A stretch of DNA of 64,000 bases. Source: Daucus carota subsp. sativus. Taxonomy: Eukaryota; Streptophyta; Magnoliopsida; Apiales; Apiaceae. The first letter of the stretch is position 1, and every line of letters starts with the position of its first letter. The translations under genes were made by a program, and so were the position numbers. Location of the stretch: NCBI RefSeq assembly GCF_001625215.2, contig NC_030385.2, positions 31,769,598 to 31,833,597 of the forward strand, in the 5' to 3' direction. This document shows positions 12,220 through 23,393 of the stretch, in pieces. The notes below the pieces were generated by a model. It saw only the letters and a list, made by a program, of their open reading frames with translations. It searched no databases and had not been told where the DNA came from.

Positions 12220-13350
12220 CTATCATACATTGCCGATTAAATTTGGGGCCCTTCGAATATATGTTACTCTTTGTATCTGGCTTAAATCATAAAAAGGGGT
12301 TAGATGCAACTAGCAAATTTTAAAGTTTTTATATTAGGACTAATTTATTCCGTTCTTAATTGATGTAGCTAATTTTGATAAGTGAATTGAAATATGGGTT
12401 AAATATCAAATTGACCACTATATAATTAGCAAAATTTCAAATTTACCACTCACAAATTCGGGATTACAAATTGGCCACTTTCCACACATAATTGCTGATT
12501 TTCGGTGATAGATTTGAGATTTTGTTAGTTTATGACAGACTTAAAAAGTGGCCTATTTGAGACCCACCAACTTGAAGGTGGCCAATTTGACACCTCGAAT
12601 TTGTGAGTGGTAAATTTGAGACTTGGCTAATTATACAATGGTCAATTTGATACTAATTACATATATTTGTTATTTTAGTTAATTCAATGATGTAGGCTAA
12701 TTTATCATGAATTATCAAATTTAAACTAATTACACATAATTAATTTATGGGTCTTTCTAGTGTGTGCTTATGGACACATACTTCAATTATTTTTTATTTT
12801 GGTGAAATATTTTACATGCGGAGGGGTCATCATTATTAATGGAATTGGAATCAATATAAATTTGTCACATAACTAAAAAGTTATTGTTAGTGTGTGCTCA
12901 TGAGAATCGGTTAATCTATTTACACAGTGGTGCTACGATAAACAGAAAAATAAAACATAGTCATGAAGTACACATGGTGCATGCGCAATAGTGGAAGTGT
13001 CTAGTATGCATAAATGTACACGTGTCTACTTTTTAAAACACTTCAGCTACACTTAACAACTGTATAGATTTGCATGAAATACACATGGTGCATGTGCATG
13101 AAGTACAAGTGTCTAGTATGAATGTACACGTGCCCACTTTTTAAAACACTTCAGCTACAATTAACAATTTTACAGATTTTTATTCTTATCTTAAAGTATT
13201 TAAAAGTAAAGTTGATGATGCTTACAACAATGCAACTTATTTGTTTTGCAATGCATGTATAGCTGTCTTTTTTTGACAAAAATTGCATGTAAAATTGTCA
13301 CTTTGTGGGTATTCAAGTTCAAAGCATCTACGTACCATCAAATTTAAACA
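12220..13350. repeat. Copy C of the dispersed roughly 3-kb unit
   Basis: Carries the blocks seen in copies A and B (TTGCCGATTAAATTTGG, GTAGCTAATTTTGATAAGTG, AGTACACATGGTGCATG, AAAGTATTTAAAAGTAAAG). Its AGTACACATGGTGCATG...CACTTCAGCTACA part is itself duplicated in tandem (about 12965-13165). A foldback element splits it at 12396-12660. Confidence 0.65.
12396..12660. mobile_element. Small foldback MITE, GGGTTAAATATCAAA family
   Basis: Left arm GGGTTAAATATCAAATTGAC and the following TTTACCACTCACAAATTCG recur inverted on the right (CGAATTTGTGAGTGGTAAA ... GGTCAATTTGATA). The right tip is degraded. Same terminal motif as 52332-52886. Confidence 0.7.
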
Positions 13351-13852
13351 AGTATGGAAAACAAAATCAAAGATGATGAAGCTCAAGTATACCTTGATGT
13401 TAATCCCTAGATAACTTAGAGGGGGTCGAATATGTCACTACAAAATTATCAATTTCGTTTTCATTTGCGGATTATCAAGTTCAATTAACTTCGTAAATCG
13501 AAATCCAACTACAACAAGTTCAAGGAATATATTCGTACTGCATAAATTTCGAGAGTGTTATAAATTTAACACGACATTTAACTGTAATGATAGTAATACT
13601 ACTGATCACAATCTCTTGACTTTCCTACCAATCTATCTTTATAACTTTGCTAAGTGTATGTGAAGAGTAATGTACACAAATAATTGTGTTTTGTTTTACA
13701 AGTGAAAACATTTATCTATTTAATTATAGGCATTCAATCTCACCATGATTGGTTAAGTAATTGGTTCCTTGCAGTCACTATGTATTTTCGTTCTTACGAT
13801 TTTGATGCTTGATGTCGAAAGTTATGTTCACTAGCCATCTATATCCTGGGAG
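13351..13852. other. Spacer between repeat copy C and the hAT element
   Basis: AT-rich single-copy-looking sequence without a supported gene. CTTAGAGGGGGTCGAATATG at about 13417 looks like retroelement-derived DNA, but no long terminal repeats were found. Confidence 0.4.
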
Positions 13853-14996
13853 TAGGCCTGTAAACAGATCGGATTTGGATCGGATCTAGCTAGATCCATA
13901 TCCTAATCTATTTAATTTTATCGGATTCGGATCGGATCGGATCAGGAGTCGGATATTTTACAAGTCAATCCATATCTGATTCATTCAGATCGTGGATAAT
14001 CCCACTAAAAATTATGAAATATTTTTTTTTTCACCGTGGAAAATGTTTTAACTTCCATACAGAAAAATTGATATTTTCTAGCTATATCAATTCATGAATT
14101 TTAACGTAACAAGCACACAAAAAAAACTAATAAAACAACAAAGTAAAGTCTGTAGCTTCATGTTATTAATAAAAATGCAACTGAAAAACTTTGTTGGATG
14201 TTCTTATAAAACCTTCAACATAGAATGTATCAAGTAAATAGAAAAATAATAAATAAGTTGCTTGATACTTTTGGAGGATTCTATTAATAAGGATTAAAAT
14301 CAATAAATATGTCTCAAATACAGAACCAGGTGATTGAGTAGGTGTTAAGTGTAAGAGTTTAGCTCCCCTGTGTTTATATTCACTCTACACAAAAAAAGAG
14401 TGATCATTAGATTAACCGGATAATAAGAGTGAGAGTCAAGTCAAGACTTAGTAACGGCTGACCGGTTATAAAAGCTTTGTTTCCCCTAGTTCCAAAACAC
14501 AACAATAGAATTTCAACTAGAGTCTAGGAAAAAGCTTCTCTATGATAGCGGGAGTTCAGAAAGGATCTGCTAGTAGATTAAGACTGAAACCTGCACGGGG
14601 GTAAAGGCAGGATGTAGCCAAGTGGATCAAGGTAGTGGATTGTGAATCCACTATGCGCGAGTTCAATTCCTGTAGTTCTCAATCATTTTTTGGCATCGGG
14701 CGTGGCTAAACCAAAAAATATGATTTAGGGTTTTGTCTTGTATTTTTAGAAATTTTTATTTTGTATGTAATATATTAATAATAAATTATATTATAATACA
14801 ATATAATATGAAATATATAATATAGTCAAGCTGGGATCGGATCGTTAATAGATCGGATTTGACTATATCCATATCCATTCTTTATCGGAACAGATTATTA
14901 TCGGATCGGAGGATTTTTTTTAAAGGATCCATATCCATTTATTTAACCACGGATCCGATCGGATCGGATCGGATATCCGATCCATTTACAGGTCTA
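13853..14996. mobile_element. Non-autonomous hAT-type element with perfect 8-bp target duplication
   Basis: Termini TAGGCCTGTAAAC and (reverse complement) TAGACCTGTAAATGG are flanked on both sides by CCTGGGAG, a perfect 8-bp duplication, so insertion is recent relative to neighbouring elements. GGATCGGATC-type repeats occupy both subterminal regions. There is no transposase frame. The 1144-bp element carries a tRNA-His-like sequence. Confidence 0.92.
14606..14680 (+). pseudogene. trnH: Decayed organelle-type tRNA-His(GUG) inside the hAT element
   Basis: GATGTAGCCAAGTGGATCAA, then GGTAGTGGATTGTGAATCCA and GCGCGAGTTCAATTCC closely match plastid trnH-GUG, which is also found as a plastid-derived copy in plant mitochondria. 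The anticodon stem-loop with GTG is intact. Changes in the T stem and a disrupted acceptor stem (GGCAGGA against GTTCTC) make function unlikely. The flanks were not recognised as organelle DNA. Confidence 0.82.
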
Positions 14997-15004
14997 CCTG
15001 GGAG

Positions 15005-15589
15005 CACACACCAATGCTGATAGATAGATGTTATGATATCATTTAGCACTCAATGATATTTATGTAGATTCGCGTGAGTTCTTCTAAATGCTACAAAGAT
15101 ATCCTTCACCTTTGTTTCATGGTTTTCAGCTTCCATTTCAAGTAGTTTGAACACATCATTTGTAGTGTCCCATTTCCCGATCATCTCCTAATTAATTTTT
15201 GATTTGTATTCTTCTGCCTTATAATCTTTCTTTGATTTTCCAACTATCGACTTATCTTCCTCTTTTTAGAAAGTACTTCTTTAAATCGAGCGCTTCCTGT
15301 GGATTATCAACTTCTATTTCATTTCATAGTTTCATACACAGGTAAGCGAGTTTATTCATGATTTACATTTGAAAATTAAGATATCACAAACGATGCCAAA
15401 AAAATGCAAACAACTAATTTTAGTTATAATTTTTAAAGAAAAAACTGGTCAGGATTTCAAAATATAAAAAGATTTTGAAATTTATACTGAAAATTATCGC
15501 ACAAAAAAAATATAATACTACTATACATTTGAGTCAAAGTTAAGAATTACAAACGGTAATTAACTCTACATTAAACGAAAAAAATTAAA
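15005..15589. other. Spacer, possible retroelement relic
   Basis: The minus strand of about 15060-15350 keeps short coding-like stretches (for example GDDREMGHYK-like frames) interrupted by stops. It may derive from a copia-type gag region, but this could not be confirmed. No gene is seen. Confidence 0.25.
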
Positions 15590-15960
15590 CGATAGTCACA
15601 TGCATGAAGTACACATGATACATTTGCATGAAATACAAGTATCTAGTATGAATAAATATACATGTGCCCGCTTTAAAACAGTTCAGCTACACTTAACAAT
15701 TATATAGATTTTCATTCTCATCTTAAAATCTTTAGAGCTAAAATTGATGGTGTTTATGATAGTGCAACTTATTTGTTTATGATAGTGCAACTTATTTGTT
15801 CTTAATACGTACATAGCTATTTGTTTTGACAAAAATTGCATGAAAATTATTACTTTGTAAGTATTGAAGTTCAACTAATTGATTTTCATTCTCATCTTAA
15901 ATTTTTCAGAGTTAAAATTGATGGTGTTTATAACAGTGCAATGAAAAATTTGAATATATC
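15590..15960. repeat. Copy D (partial) of the dispersed roughly 3-kb unit
   Basis: Retains GCATGAAGTACACATGATAC, CAGTTCAGCTACACTTAACA, ATTTTCATTCTCATCTTAAA and AGTGCAACTTATTTGTT blocks, with the last part repeated in tandem (15770-15800) and again in part at 15870-15950. Confidence 0.6.
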
Positions 15961-16593
15961 TCACTCAATTTATTTTATAATATGTTAAATTTTATACAAT
16001 ATAAGAGTATTCTTGGTGAAAAATCAAACATACATGATTATCAGAAATAAAAGTAAAAAATATGATGTTACCGTCGAGAAAAGTCAATTCCACCGACATA
16101 TATACCATAGAGAATTTTATTTTTTTGACATTACTATAGCTATTATCTTCATTTATTTTTTGATCATTCTGTTCTCCCAATCAAATAATATAAATGAATC
16201 ATTTCTTTAACTAAACACAGCATAAAATGAATAAAACCATTCGAGAACCAGAGCCCGTTGGAATGCTCCGAGTCCCCTTGAAATGCTCCAATGTCCCGCT
16301 AACCCGGTAGATTCAACAAATTCTTTTTATCTCCACTAACGTCCAATTACAATCAATTTTCTTAAAGGCATATTACAATCTTAATACCTACACCAAATAT
16401 AAGTTATTTGGAAACCGATTTTTCTTGATATCCAGAGATTGCAGTTGCAGGGACAGATGGACTCACCAAATTAAACTATTAAAACTACAGATGTCTGATT
16501 ATTACAACTCCAATTACGCAGTAGAGGTAAATAAAGAAGACGCATCTCAAATCGAATATTATAAAAGAAAGTGATGCAGAATTTTAAGTGCAG
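15961..16593. other. AT-rich spacer 3' of the oleosin gene
   Basis: No supported gene or element. The last ~150 bp probably includes the oleosin 3' UTR. Confidence 0.5.
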
Positions 16594-17474
16594 CTAAGTA
16601 CTGGTGGCGTGCTCAGCCCTTTCCTTCATCTCCCGAGCCCTGGCCGCCAGCTTCATTCTTGCCTGCTCCAACGCATCTGATCCCACTGCCTGCCCTCCTT
16701 TCAAGTACCTGCACCCATATAAATCCACACATACTCAACGACATCAATCACAATATAAATCCACACATACTCAACGACATCAATCACAATTACACATAAG
16801 ACCCATCATCCGTCCCTTTGATTTCTATACACTTTTTTTAATGTCCCATTTAATTTTATATATTTTAAAACTTTACCAAAATAATAAGTATTTATATTTA
16901 AATATACTCCAACCACCAACTACTTTCTACTTTTTCATCTATTTTTCCAAATTTATCAATTAAATACTAATAGGTCCGCTCACTTTCCCTACTTTTCTTT
17001 CTCCTTCTCATTTATTTTATAATTTATACTACTTTTCTCATTATCCTTCTCATTATTTTATACTATTTTACACATTTTTCTTAGTTTCTATGTCCAATAC
17101 TAGGAGGGACGGAGAGAGTATAGAACTCAGAGGGACGGAGGGAGTATGTATTAAATTTATTCTTCATGGGTTTACTTGTAGATCCATGTGAGCACAGAGA
17201 CTGCGGCCACACCGAAACCTCCAGAAGCCAAGAAGCCGGAGATGATAAGGAACACAAAGATAGCCGCGGGAACGAGCACAGGACTGAAGATGACAACCAG
17301 AGGAGTGGCGACTGCTAGTCCGATCACCGTGCCGGCAAGAGTGAGGCCGGAGAGGAGGAGCAGTGAGCCACCGGCTGTCACTGCAGTCGCTGCTTTCACC
17401 ACTTTGTGAGCCTTCGGTTCATCTGCCGGCTCCATCTGGTGCTGCCCTTGTGGATTCCTGCGAACACTAGCCAT
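16594..17474 (-). CDS. Oleosin, seed low-molecular-weight type
   Basis: Oil-body structural protein that coats seed triacylglycerol droplets with a hairpin in the phospholipid monolayer. Two exons, 17176-17474 and 16594-16708, joined in frame across a GT-AG intron; 137 residues. Seen: short polar N-terminus, uninterrupted hydrophobic region at about residues 30-98, and the proline knot P58-X5-S64-P65-X3-P69 ([13 protein letters not shown]). The C-terminal amphipathic part is [20 protein letters not shown], characteristic of seed oleosins. The absence of an extra C-terminal insertion suggests the L (small) class. The intron carries a tandem repeat and a Stowaway-type element. RY and G-box motifs upstream fit seed-maturation control. 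Confidence 0.95.
16717..16788. repeat. 36-bp tandem duplication in the oleosin intron
   Basis: Two identical 36-bp units beginning ATATAAATCCACACATACTC lie end to end, just inside the intron near the second exon. Confidence 0.9.
16802..17144. mobile_element. Stowaway-type MITE in the oleosin intron
   Basis: The right end GGGACGGAGGGAG is followed by TA, with a second internal GGGACGGAGAGAG ending at 17118. The left end (CATCCGTCCCTTTGATTTC) is degenerate. The duplicated right end suggests an end-to-end or nested insertion. Confidence 0.65.
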
Positions 17475-17582
17475 TAGTACTCAAGTCTCTGTATGTGTAT
17501 TCTCTATATTATTATATTAAATTATATTATGTTTTGTTTACACTTTGATTTGATGTGGATGTTATGTGGCTTGGTGAGTGTG

Positions 17583-17663
17583 TTATATAGTGACAGGCGT
17601 GAAGTGTAGGCGTGCCACGTGTTATGGAGGCTAGTGCCGCGTGTTCGAGGATTTGCATGCATG
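17583..17663 (-). promoter_or_regulatory. Oleosin promoter: TATA box, G-box/ABRE and RY motif
   Basis: On the minus strand, TATATAA (17583-17589) lies about 110 bp before the ATG. A G-box with ABRE context (CACGTG core, 17616-17621) lies about 140 bp before it, and the palindromic RY element CATGCATG (17656-17663) about 180 bp before it. RY sites bind ABI3/FUS3-type B3 factors and ABREs bind bZIP factors; together they are typical of seed storage and oleosin promoters. Confidence 0.75.
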
Positions 17664-17665
17664 CA

Positions 17666-19388
17666 GAGGTGGCTCGTTAGTTTCGTACACGTAGCTTTTC
17701 ATTTTGTCTTATTGACTCAGAGGAGCTGTTTTCATTGACCAAGCTGACGGTATTCTCCTGCACTTTGTATTTTTCGATTTTTCAAAATATTTCTTCAGAG
17801 CATGGCCCTGTAGAACCCGAGTACGTTAAATTTAGCCCAAAAAATATGATGGGCTATGTTCAGATAATAACCAGATTCAGCCTAAAGACTTCTGTTATGA
17901 GCTTGTGAAACTCCTCAGGATCAACCAAGCCCAGTGTAAAAATAGTGACCCAACAAGTTTTGCGGAGATTAACACATTGGGCTGCTACATACAAAATATA
18001 TGTGGGCCTAAATTTGTTATCACTCAAATTTAGCACAAACAATGGTGTATGTTTTTTATTTGGGCTTTAACGGAACTAGGTAATCCCTTTCTATTTTAGA
18101 AAACTCTTTAGTTCTCTGTTTTCATCTTGCAGGTAAATTTATTAATGACAACTCACTTCTAGAAAAAATCAGAGAATCCGGGTGATAAAACAACATCCAA
18201 GCTCCTTTAAATACCTCCTACCCCATCAATAAGCACAAGCTGAAAGCAATAAAATTCTTGTACTTCTTTTGTAACATCCACCCCTATTACTGTTATGTTA
18301 GCAGCCCATTTTAGCAGTTATATATGTGCAGTGATCCAGACCGCATGAAAAGAATATATCCCCTGTTATATTTATTTTAGTCCTTTATTCGGTATAATCT
18401 AGCCCATATATTAAAACAATTCAAAGCTCGGTATATGTTATAAATTTTTAAAAGATCAATTCACAAGAAAAAATGCGGAACATTTGAGACACCCAGCTTC
18501 CATATTATATGGAACATTTTTACCCAGTTTGACATCGAGCAGATTTGTACCTTTTCCGATATTTTTATCGTGCTGATTTTGGACAACAAGATATGTACCA
18601 TCTTAAACTCTAACCGGCTAATTACAGAATTGATGCCGTTAGACATGACATATTCCAGAATTTGTCTACTATTTGTGACTAGTTGATACTCGAAAGAAAA
18701 TTTATTGATTAATGTTATCAAGCTGATACATTACGTATCATGTTCTTCACCCTCGAGGTTCTATCGAGAGTTATATACTTGTCACTTGTCAGACATGATC
18801 GATGCCTCCTCTTGCCAATAATCATAAATAATCATTTTCATCAACTTTATCTTTAAAGATAAAGAGCACCCTGCGTTATATACTAAAGTTGATTACTTCT
18901 TTTGCGTTTTTTCCTTTTCAACTTTGGCATTTGACTTTTTAGTAACAAACGGTGCCTTTTTTACACAAGTAAAATATAATTTTCTTGTTGGTAGATCTAT
19001 ATTAGTGTTAATAACAAATTTAAATAAAATTAAGGTGTTTATTCGTGTTTATGAAGAGACCCCTGCTTTCTTTTTGGTGGGGAAGGTACACTTAGCTTTC
19101 CCCATTCATCACTTTTCCAAAAGCTTAGTTCCAGCACAGTGATATTTCATTGTCAAAACTAATTTGGTTATTTGACATATAATGTACAATGACGTCATCG
19201 CTGATCTGTGATCACAATATAATATTGTCTCATTTCTTCTGGAAGTATGCGCTTTAACAAGCCCCAGATTTCACGCTCCCTTTAATGGCAAGTGAAATTT
19301 AAAAGAAAAACAAAAATTGAAAATATTCATTTCTATACAAGGTCACACACAAGCCAAACAGCCCCTACAATAATTTCACATTATTAAT
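17666..19388. other. Intergenic spacer between oleosin promoter and ERF gene
   Basis: No gene supported in either strand. Short frames here lack family resemblance and splice context. The end next to 19388 should include the ERF 3' UTR. Confidence 0.55.
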
Positions 19389-20165
19389 CTAGCTAACCAA
19401 TAAGGTTTCCCCACCTGGCATTTGTTTTATCTGGCTCTCTACTTCCGGCTCGGCTTTCTCAGCTACTAAGCCTTTCTTTCTACGCTTTGAAGACTCACTT
19501 CCCGAAGCCGATGAAATCGAAGCCGTCGGCTCAGGAGAAGCTCTCCTCTTAGCGGTGATTCGCACCGGATCAGGCTCATTTGAGCCGGCTCGGTGCGGGA
19601 AATTCAACAAAGCCTTTGAGCCACGCATCCTGTAAGCCGCTCTATCATACGCCAAAGCAGCTTCCTCCGCCGTTTCGTAAGTTCCAAGCCACACTCTCGC
19701 GCCGTTCTTAGCCGGATCTCTTATCTCCGCCGCGAACTTCCCCCACGGCCTTTGTCTCACACCCCTATAGTGCCTTCCCTTCGTCGGAGGTGAAGCCGGC
19801 TCAGCCGATTTAACAACAGCCGGAGCCGAGGTTGTAGGAATAGAAGCCGCAGCTGGAGCCGTACTAATAACCACAACCGGCTTAATTTCATCAACCAGCT
19901 CACACTTCACGGTCTGTTCTATTAACGGGATATACTGAGTACGTTTAATTTGACTGCTCGACTCGGGCTTAATAACGTCGTTCGCTGTAAAAGCAAACGG
20001 CGTCCATCCAACATTAACCGCATCACGCAAGAAATTATAGATGACCATATCTTCAGAATCATCTTCTTTGAGCGGCAAATCACCCCAAGTATCCGATGAT
20101 AAGCAAGTCATCAAACTACTAAAACTCGAACTTCTATTGTAAACCGGCAAACATATTTCAGACAT
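19389..20165 (-). CDS. Ethylene-response-factor transcription factor, group IX (ERF1/ERF2-like)
   Basis: Single-exon, 258 residues. Nuclear activator expected to bind GCC boxes in defence and jasmonate/ethylene-responsive promoters. Seen: one AP2/ERF domain at about residues 132-190 starting [20 protein letters not shown], with the ERF-type Ala and Asp in AAEIRD and the WLG element. N-terminal acidic motif [20 protein letters not shown] is typical of group IXa. A basic SKRRKKG stretch (about 226-232) is a likely nuclear localisation signal. The end GGETLLVS resembles the C-terminus of AtERF2. Pro/Ala-rich linker at about 96-128. The start is supported by the group-typical N-terminus and by a TATA box about 120 bp upstream. 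No EAR repressor motif is seen. Confidence 0.94.
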   Translation of the reverse strand: MSEICLPVYNRSSSFSSLMTCLSSDTWGDLPLKEDDSEDMVIYNFLRDAVNVGWTPFAFTANDVIKPESSSQIKRTQYIPLIEQTVKCELVDEIKPVVVISTAPAAASIPTTSAPAVVKSAEPASPPTKGRHYRGVRQRPWGKFAAEIRDPAKNGARVWLGTYETAEEAALAYDRAAYRMRGSKALLNFPHRAGSNEPDPVRITAKRRASPEPTASISSASGSESSKRRKKGLVAEKAEPEVESQIKQMPGGETLLVS

Positions 20166-20283
20166 ATCTAACTGAATATTAATATAAGACTGTGTATGAA
20201 TACTATGTTGTTGGGTGTTGAAACACTTGAAAGAAAAGAGAACAGAGAAGATTAATTCTAGGATGGGGTGGGTGTGTGAGAGA

Positions 20284-20440
20284 TTATATAGTGGAGTAGA
20301 TTCATGAACCTAGAAGTGCACGTGGAAATAAAATTAGCCAATTTTATTTAATTTAAAACATTTATCTGGGTTTCACTGAAACTTCGCTATAGTTTAAGAC
20401 ACAAGTGGGCAAGTGGGAAGTTGAGCTTTCTCATCACGTG
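20284..20440 (-). promoter_or_regulatory. ERF promoter: TATA box and G-box
   Basis: TATATAA on the minus strand at 20284-20290 and a palindromic CACGTG at 20435-20440, about 270 bp upstream of the ATG. G-boxes bind bZIP and bHLH factors, including MYC2, which would fit a jasmonate-responsive ERF. The regulation is inferred. Confidence 0.6.
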
Positions 20441-20993
20441 CCGAAACATCATATTATATGTAGCTACTGACATAATTTTCTTATGTCACCACCTTTTCTT
20501 CTGGACTCGGACGAGTCCACATACATTTGAATCTTTGCTCAAAATTGAAGAAAAACTGAAATTCATAGTATGCTTTTGTCAAACTTAAGTTCCGGGTTAC
20601 TTATTAAATTGAACTGCAGTACATAAAATATTTTAGATTTGCTGTGAAGGGAAACCGTTCAAACAGAGATGAATTAAGCAAATTTTAACGACACAAATAT
20701 ATGGCCGGGATATAGACTCGACACACATATAAATTTCTTCATAATATATAATTTTATAAATTGTTTTTCTTTTGAATAATAATACAATATTTAATATTTT
20801 ATTCAAAAATTAAAATATTAGAAAAAAATCATACCATTTTATTTAAAAATATATTTAAAAATATATTGAATTGAGTGAGACAGAGGATTATATGAATTCC
20901 AAGTTGGTGCATATTTTATTCATTTATTAATATATGATGAAAACCGTGAAATGTAAACAGTTTGTCTAGTGTGTGTCCATGGGCACATGCTAA
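20441..20993. other. Upstream spacer of the ERF gene
   Basis: No gene. CTAGTGTGTGTCCATGGGCAC at about 20966 resembles the tip of the MITE family at 9782-9950. The PIF-type element at 20994 appears to have inserted into it. Confidence 0.4.
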
Positions 20994-21388
20994 GAGCATC
21001 TCCAACGGTGTTGCCTATAATCGCTGGCTAAACTGGACATGTAAGACATTATGTAAATTTTGCTGAACTTGTAAGACATTTTGCTACAATGGTACTGGCT
21101 ATATTGGTTGGCTATAATTTAAAAATAGTATGTTATTAATATTTTAAATTGTTAAAATAGAATATATCAGTTCAATATGGTAATAAATGATGTACAATCT
21201 TTCTACAGATTTTCTTACAGTCATGTAGAGGTTCGACAAATTTAGAGATCCATAGGAGGTTGGCTAAATTTATAGACAACAGCTCATCATGGTTGGAGTT
21301 GAGTTTTTGGAGCTGTTGGCTAAATCTTTTTATTTTAAGTATGCCAACTCATTTTTTAGCCAAGAACTTTAGATGGTTGGAGATGCTC
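20994..21388. mobile_element. PIF/Harbinger-type MITE with GAGCATCTCCAAC termini
   Basis: Left GAGCATCTCCAACGG and right GGTTGGAGATGCTC are inverted repeats flanked by TAA on both sides, the 3-bp duplication of PIF/Harbinger elements. 395 bp, no coding capacity. A sister copy lies at 40978-41274. Confidence 0.85.
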
Positions 21389-22574
21389 TAAGCGTAGATT
21401 TCCATGCATTTAACTCGTTTTAATTGGTGTAGTTTTTACATATGCAACTTGATCTATTATTATTAATAAATATGAACCAATCAAAATGAGTTAGATATAT
21501 AAAATTCATCGCTTCGCATGTTCATCGCCATCAGATAAAAATCCAAATGTAAATGTTAAAACTAAAATATTGTGTTTTATCATTTATGGTTACAAAATCT
21601 AGGGGACATACATTTTCACGTACAAAGATACGAAACATATTAAACTGGATATGGTCTTTACTGCTACTCATTAGATTACTTTTATAAAGGAGACAAACGC
21701 ACTTCGATAACATTTCGGTTGGTGAAAAACTTGACCTATGTGCAGATGTTTATGACCTTATGGGTATGATTTGTGCACATGTAATTATTCTAAATTTAAC
21801 GGATAACAACCAATCGACCGTGCAGCCCGTATATTAAGCAACTTATGAGGCTCTTCTGTTGTTTATTGTACCTATTACAACACGATTCACGATTATAATA
21901 TACAGATGGAGTAATCTTTCTTCTAGTTCAAATCTATCTTCGGGATGGTTTGACTCTTTGTGGTTGAATATTAAGTGGCTAATGGTAAGGGGGCAGAAGA
22001 TGGGTGCCTTTTTCTAAAATATCATAATATTTTTTCACTAAATTTATAAAACAAGACCGGTTATCTTATAAAACATATAAGAAAACAATTTTTTTTATTG
22101 AATATCTATGAAAGGAAAATATGTAGATCGTGCTGATGATATTTATCATTAATAATCACAAAATTTGATATGTCAAAAATTAAATATATATTATGTGGTT
22201 TGATCCCGTGTGGAGCTCGTAAATACATATGAATATCGCAAATTTAAGTGTGTTGACGACACATAAAACTGTTAAAAGAAATTTGAACTTGATCCTATTG
22301 AAATATAAAGAAAATATTTAAGATTAATAATTGATATAAATTTAACTTTCTTATACACTTACATTTCATGTAATTACATTTTATATATAATCATAAGTAG
22401 GATAATTTGGTGGTTTGGTATATTACTGTCCAATTGGTTTGCTTTGGTTTTAAATTTGTAAAACTGCTTTTATTAGTTTAGTTTGGAAAAAATAAGAAAA
22501 TGGTTCAATACATCCGCCAACACCTTGTCGTCCGAATAATGAGTTAGTTGATTTAATCAGGCGACTTATATGTA
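21389..22574. other. AT-rich spacer
   Basis: No supported gene. A short frame at 21531-21713 has no recognisable feature. Confidence 0.5.
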
Positions 22575-23356
22575 CTAGCCTTTAACCCGTGCGAAGCACG
22601 GACGGATATATAATTCGTAATTTATTATTTATAATTTAAAATTTAACATCATTTTATTAGTATTTTAGTATTAATGGATTGATTTTAATTAAATTATATT
22701 ATTCAACTGACTATATTTTCTCCCAATTACTTGAAAATGGACAAACCCTAATAAATATATATATAATGTCAGGATTTTAGTACATTTAATCCGAATTTAG
22801 TACATGAAGATTCAAAAATAAAAAAATCTGAAAATTCAAATCTTTTCCAAACATAGCCGATCATGTAATACCTTTGTAGGATTCAGTAATTTAATCAATC
22901 GAATTTCAATGAAATTTTGTAATCTTGGTTTTTTTACAACAATAACTTTAAGATTAGAGTTAAAAAGGGTTATGTAATGGTTCGTGTTTATATTGAAATA
23001 GAATACGTTAAACTTAAAAAGAGTTATATGAAGGTTCTTGTTAAAAAAAAATATTCAAAATTGTATATTTATAATTTTATTTATAACATCATTATAATTT
23101 TTTAATGAAATATTATATGATAATGAATTGTTATGAGTGTTTTTAGTAATTGAAACTGTTTAACAATATAATACTAATAGATACCACATTTGTAGACTTG
23201 TAGTATCAAAAGGAGAGGACCAAACCAAATAATAATAGACTCCACATTTGTAGACTTGTAGTACCAAAAGGAGAGTACCAAACCAAAAAATATAACTAAG
23301 ACCTTGGACTACAAATTATACCCATGTTGGCTTATTATAGTATAGTATAGTATAGA
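22575..23356 (-). mobile_element. Non-autonomous Helitron (minus orientation)
   Basis: On the minus strand it begins A|TCTATACTATACTATACTATAA and ends with hairpin CCGTGC-TTC-GCACGG, then GTTAAAGG and CTAG|T. These are the TC start, 3' hairpin and CTRR end of Helitrons inserted between A and T. 782 bp with no Rep/helicase frame. Same family as 57058-57478. A 35-bp stretch starting CCACATTTGTAGACTTGTAG is directly repeated inside (about 23187 and 23243). Confidence 0.88.
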
Positions 23357-23393
23357 TAGGTCTCATTATTATTGTTGATAGTAATTAATTTAA

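Noticed and set aside
13860-14990. GGATCGGATC arrays resembling a CRISPR-like or satellite array
   Set aside because: Short irregular repeats in both subterminal parts of a hAT-type element; no spacer structure, and this is a plant nuclear genome.
15060-15350. Copia gag-like minus-strand coding stretch
   Set aside because: Only short fragments between stops, no zinc knuckle or LTRs; kept as spacer with low confidence.
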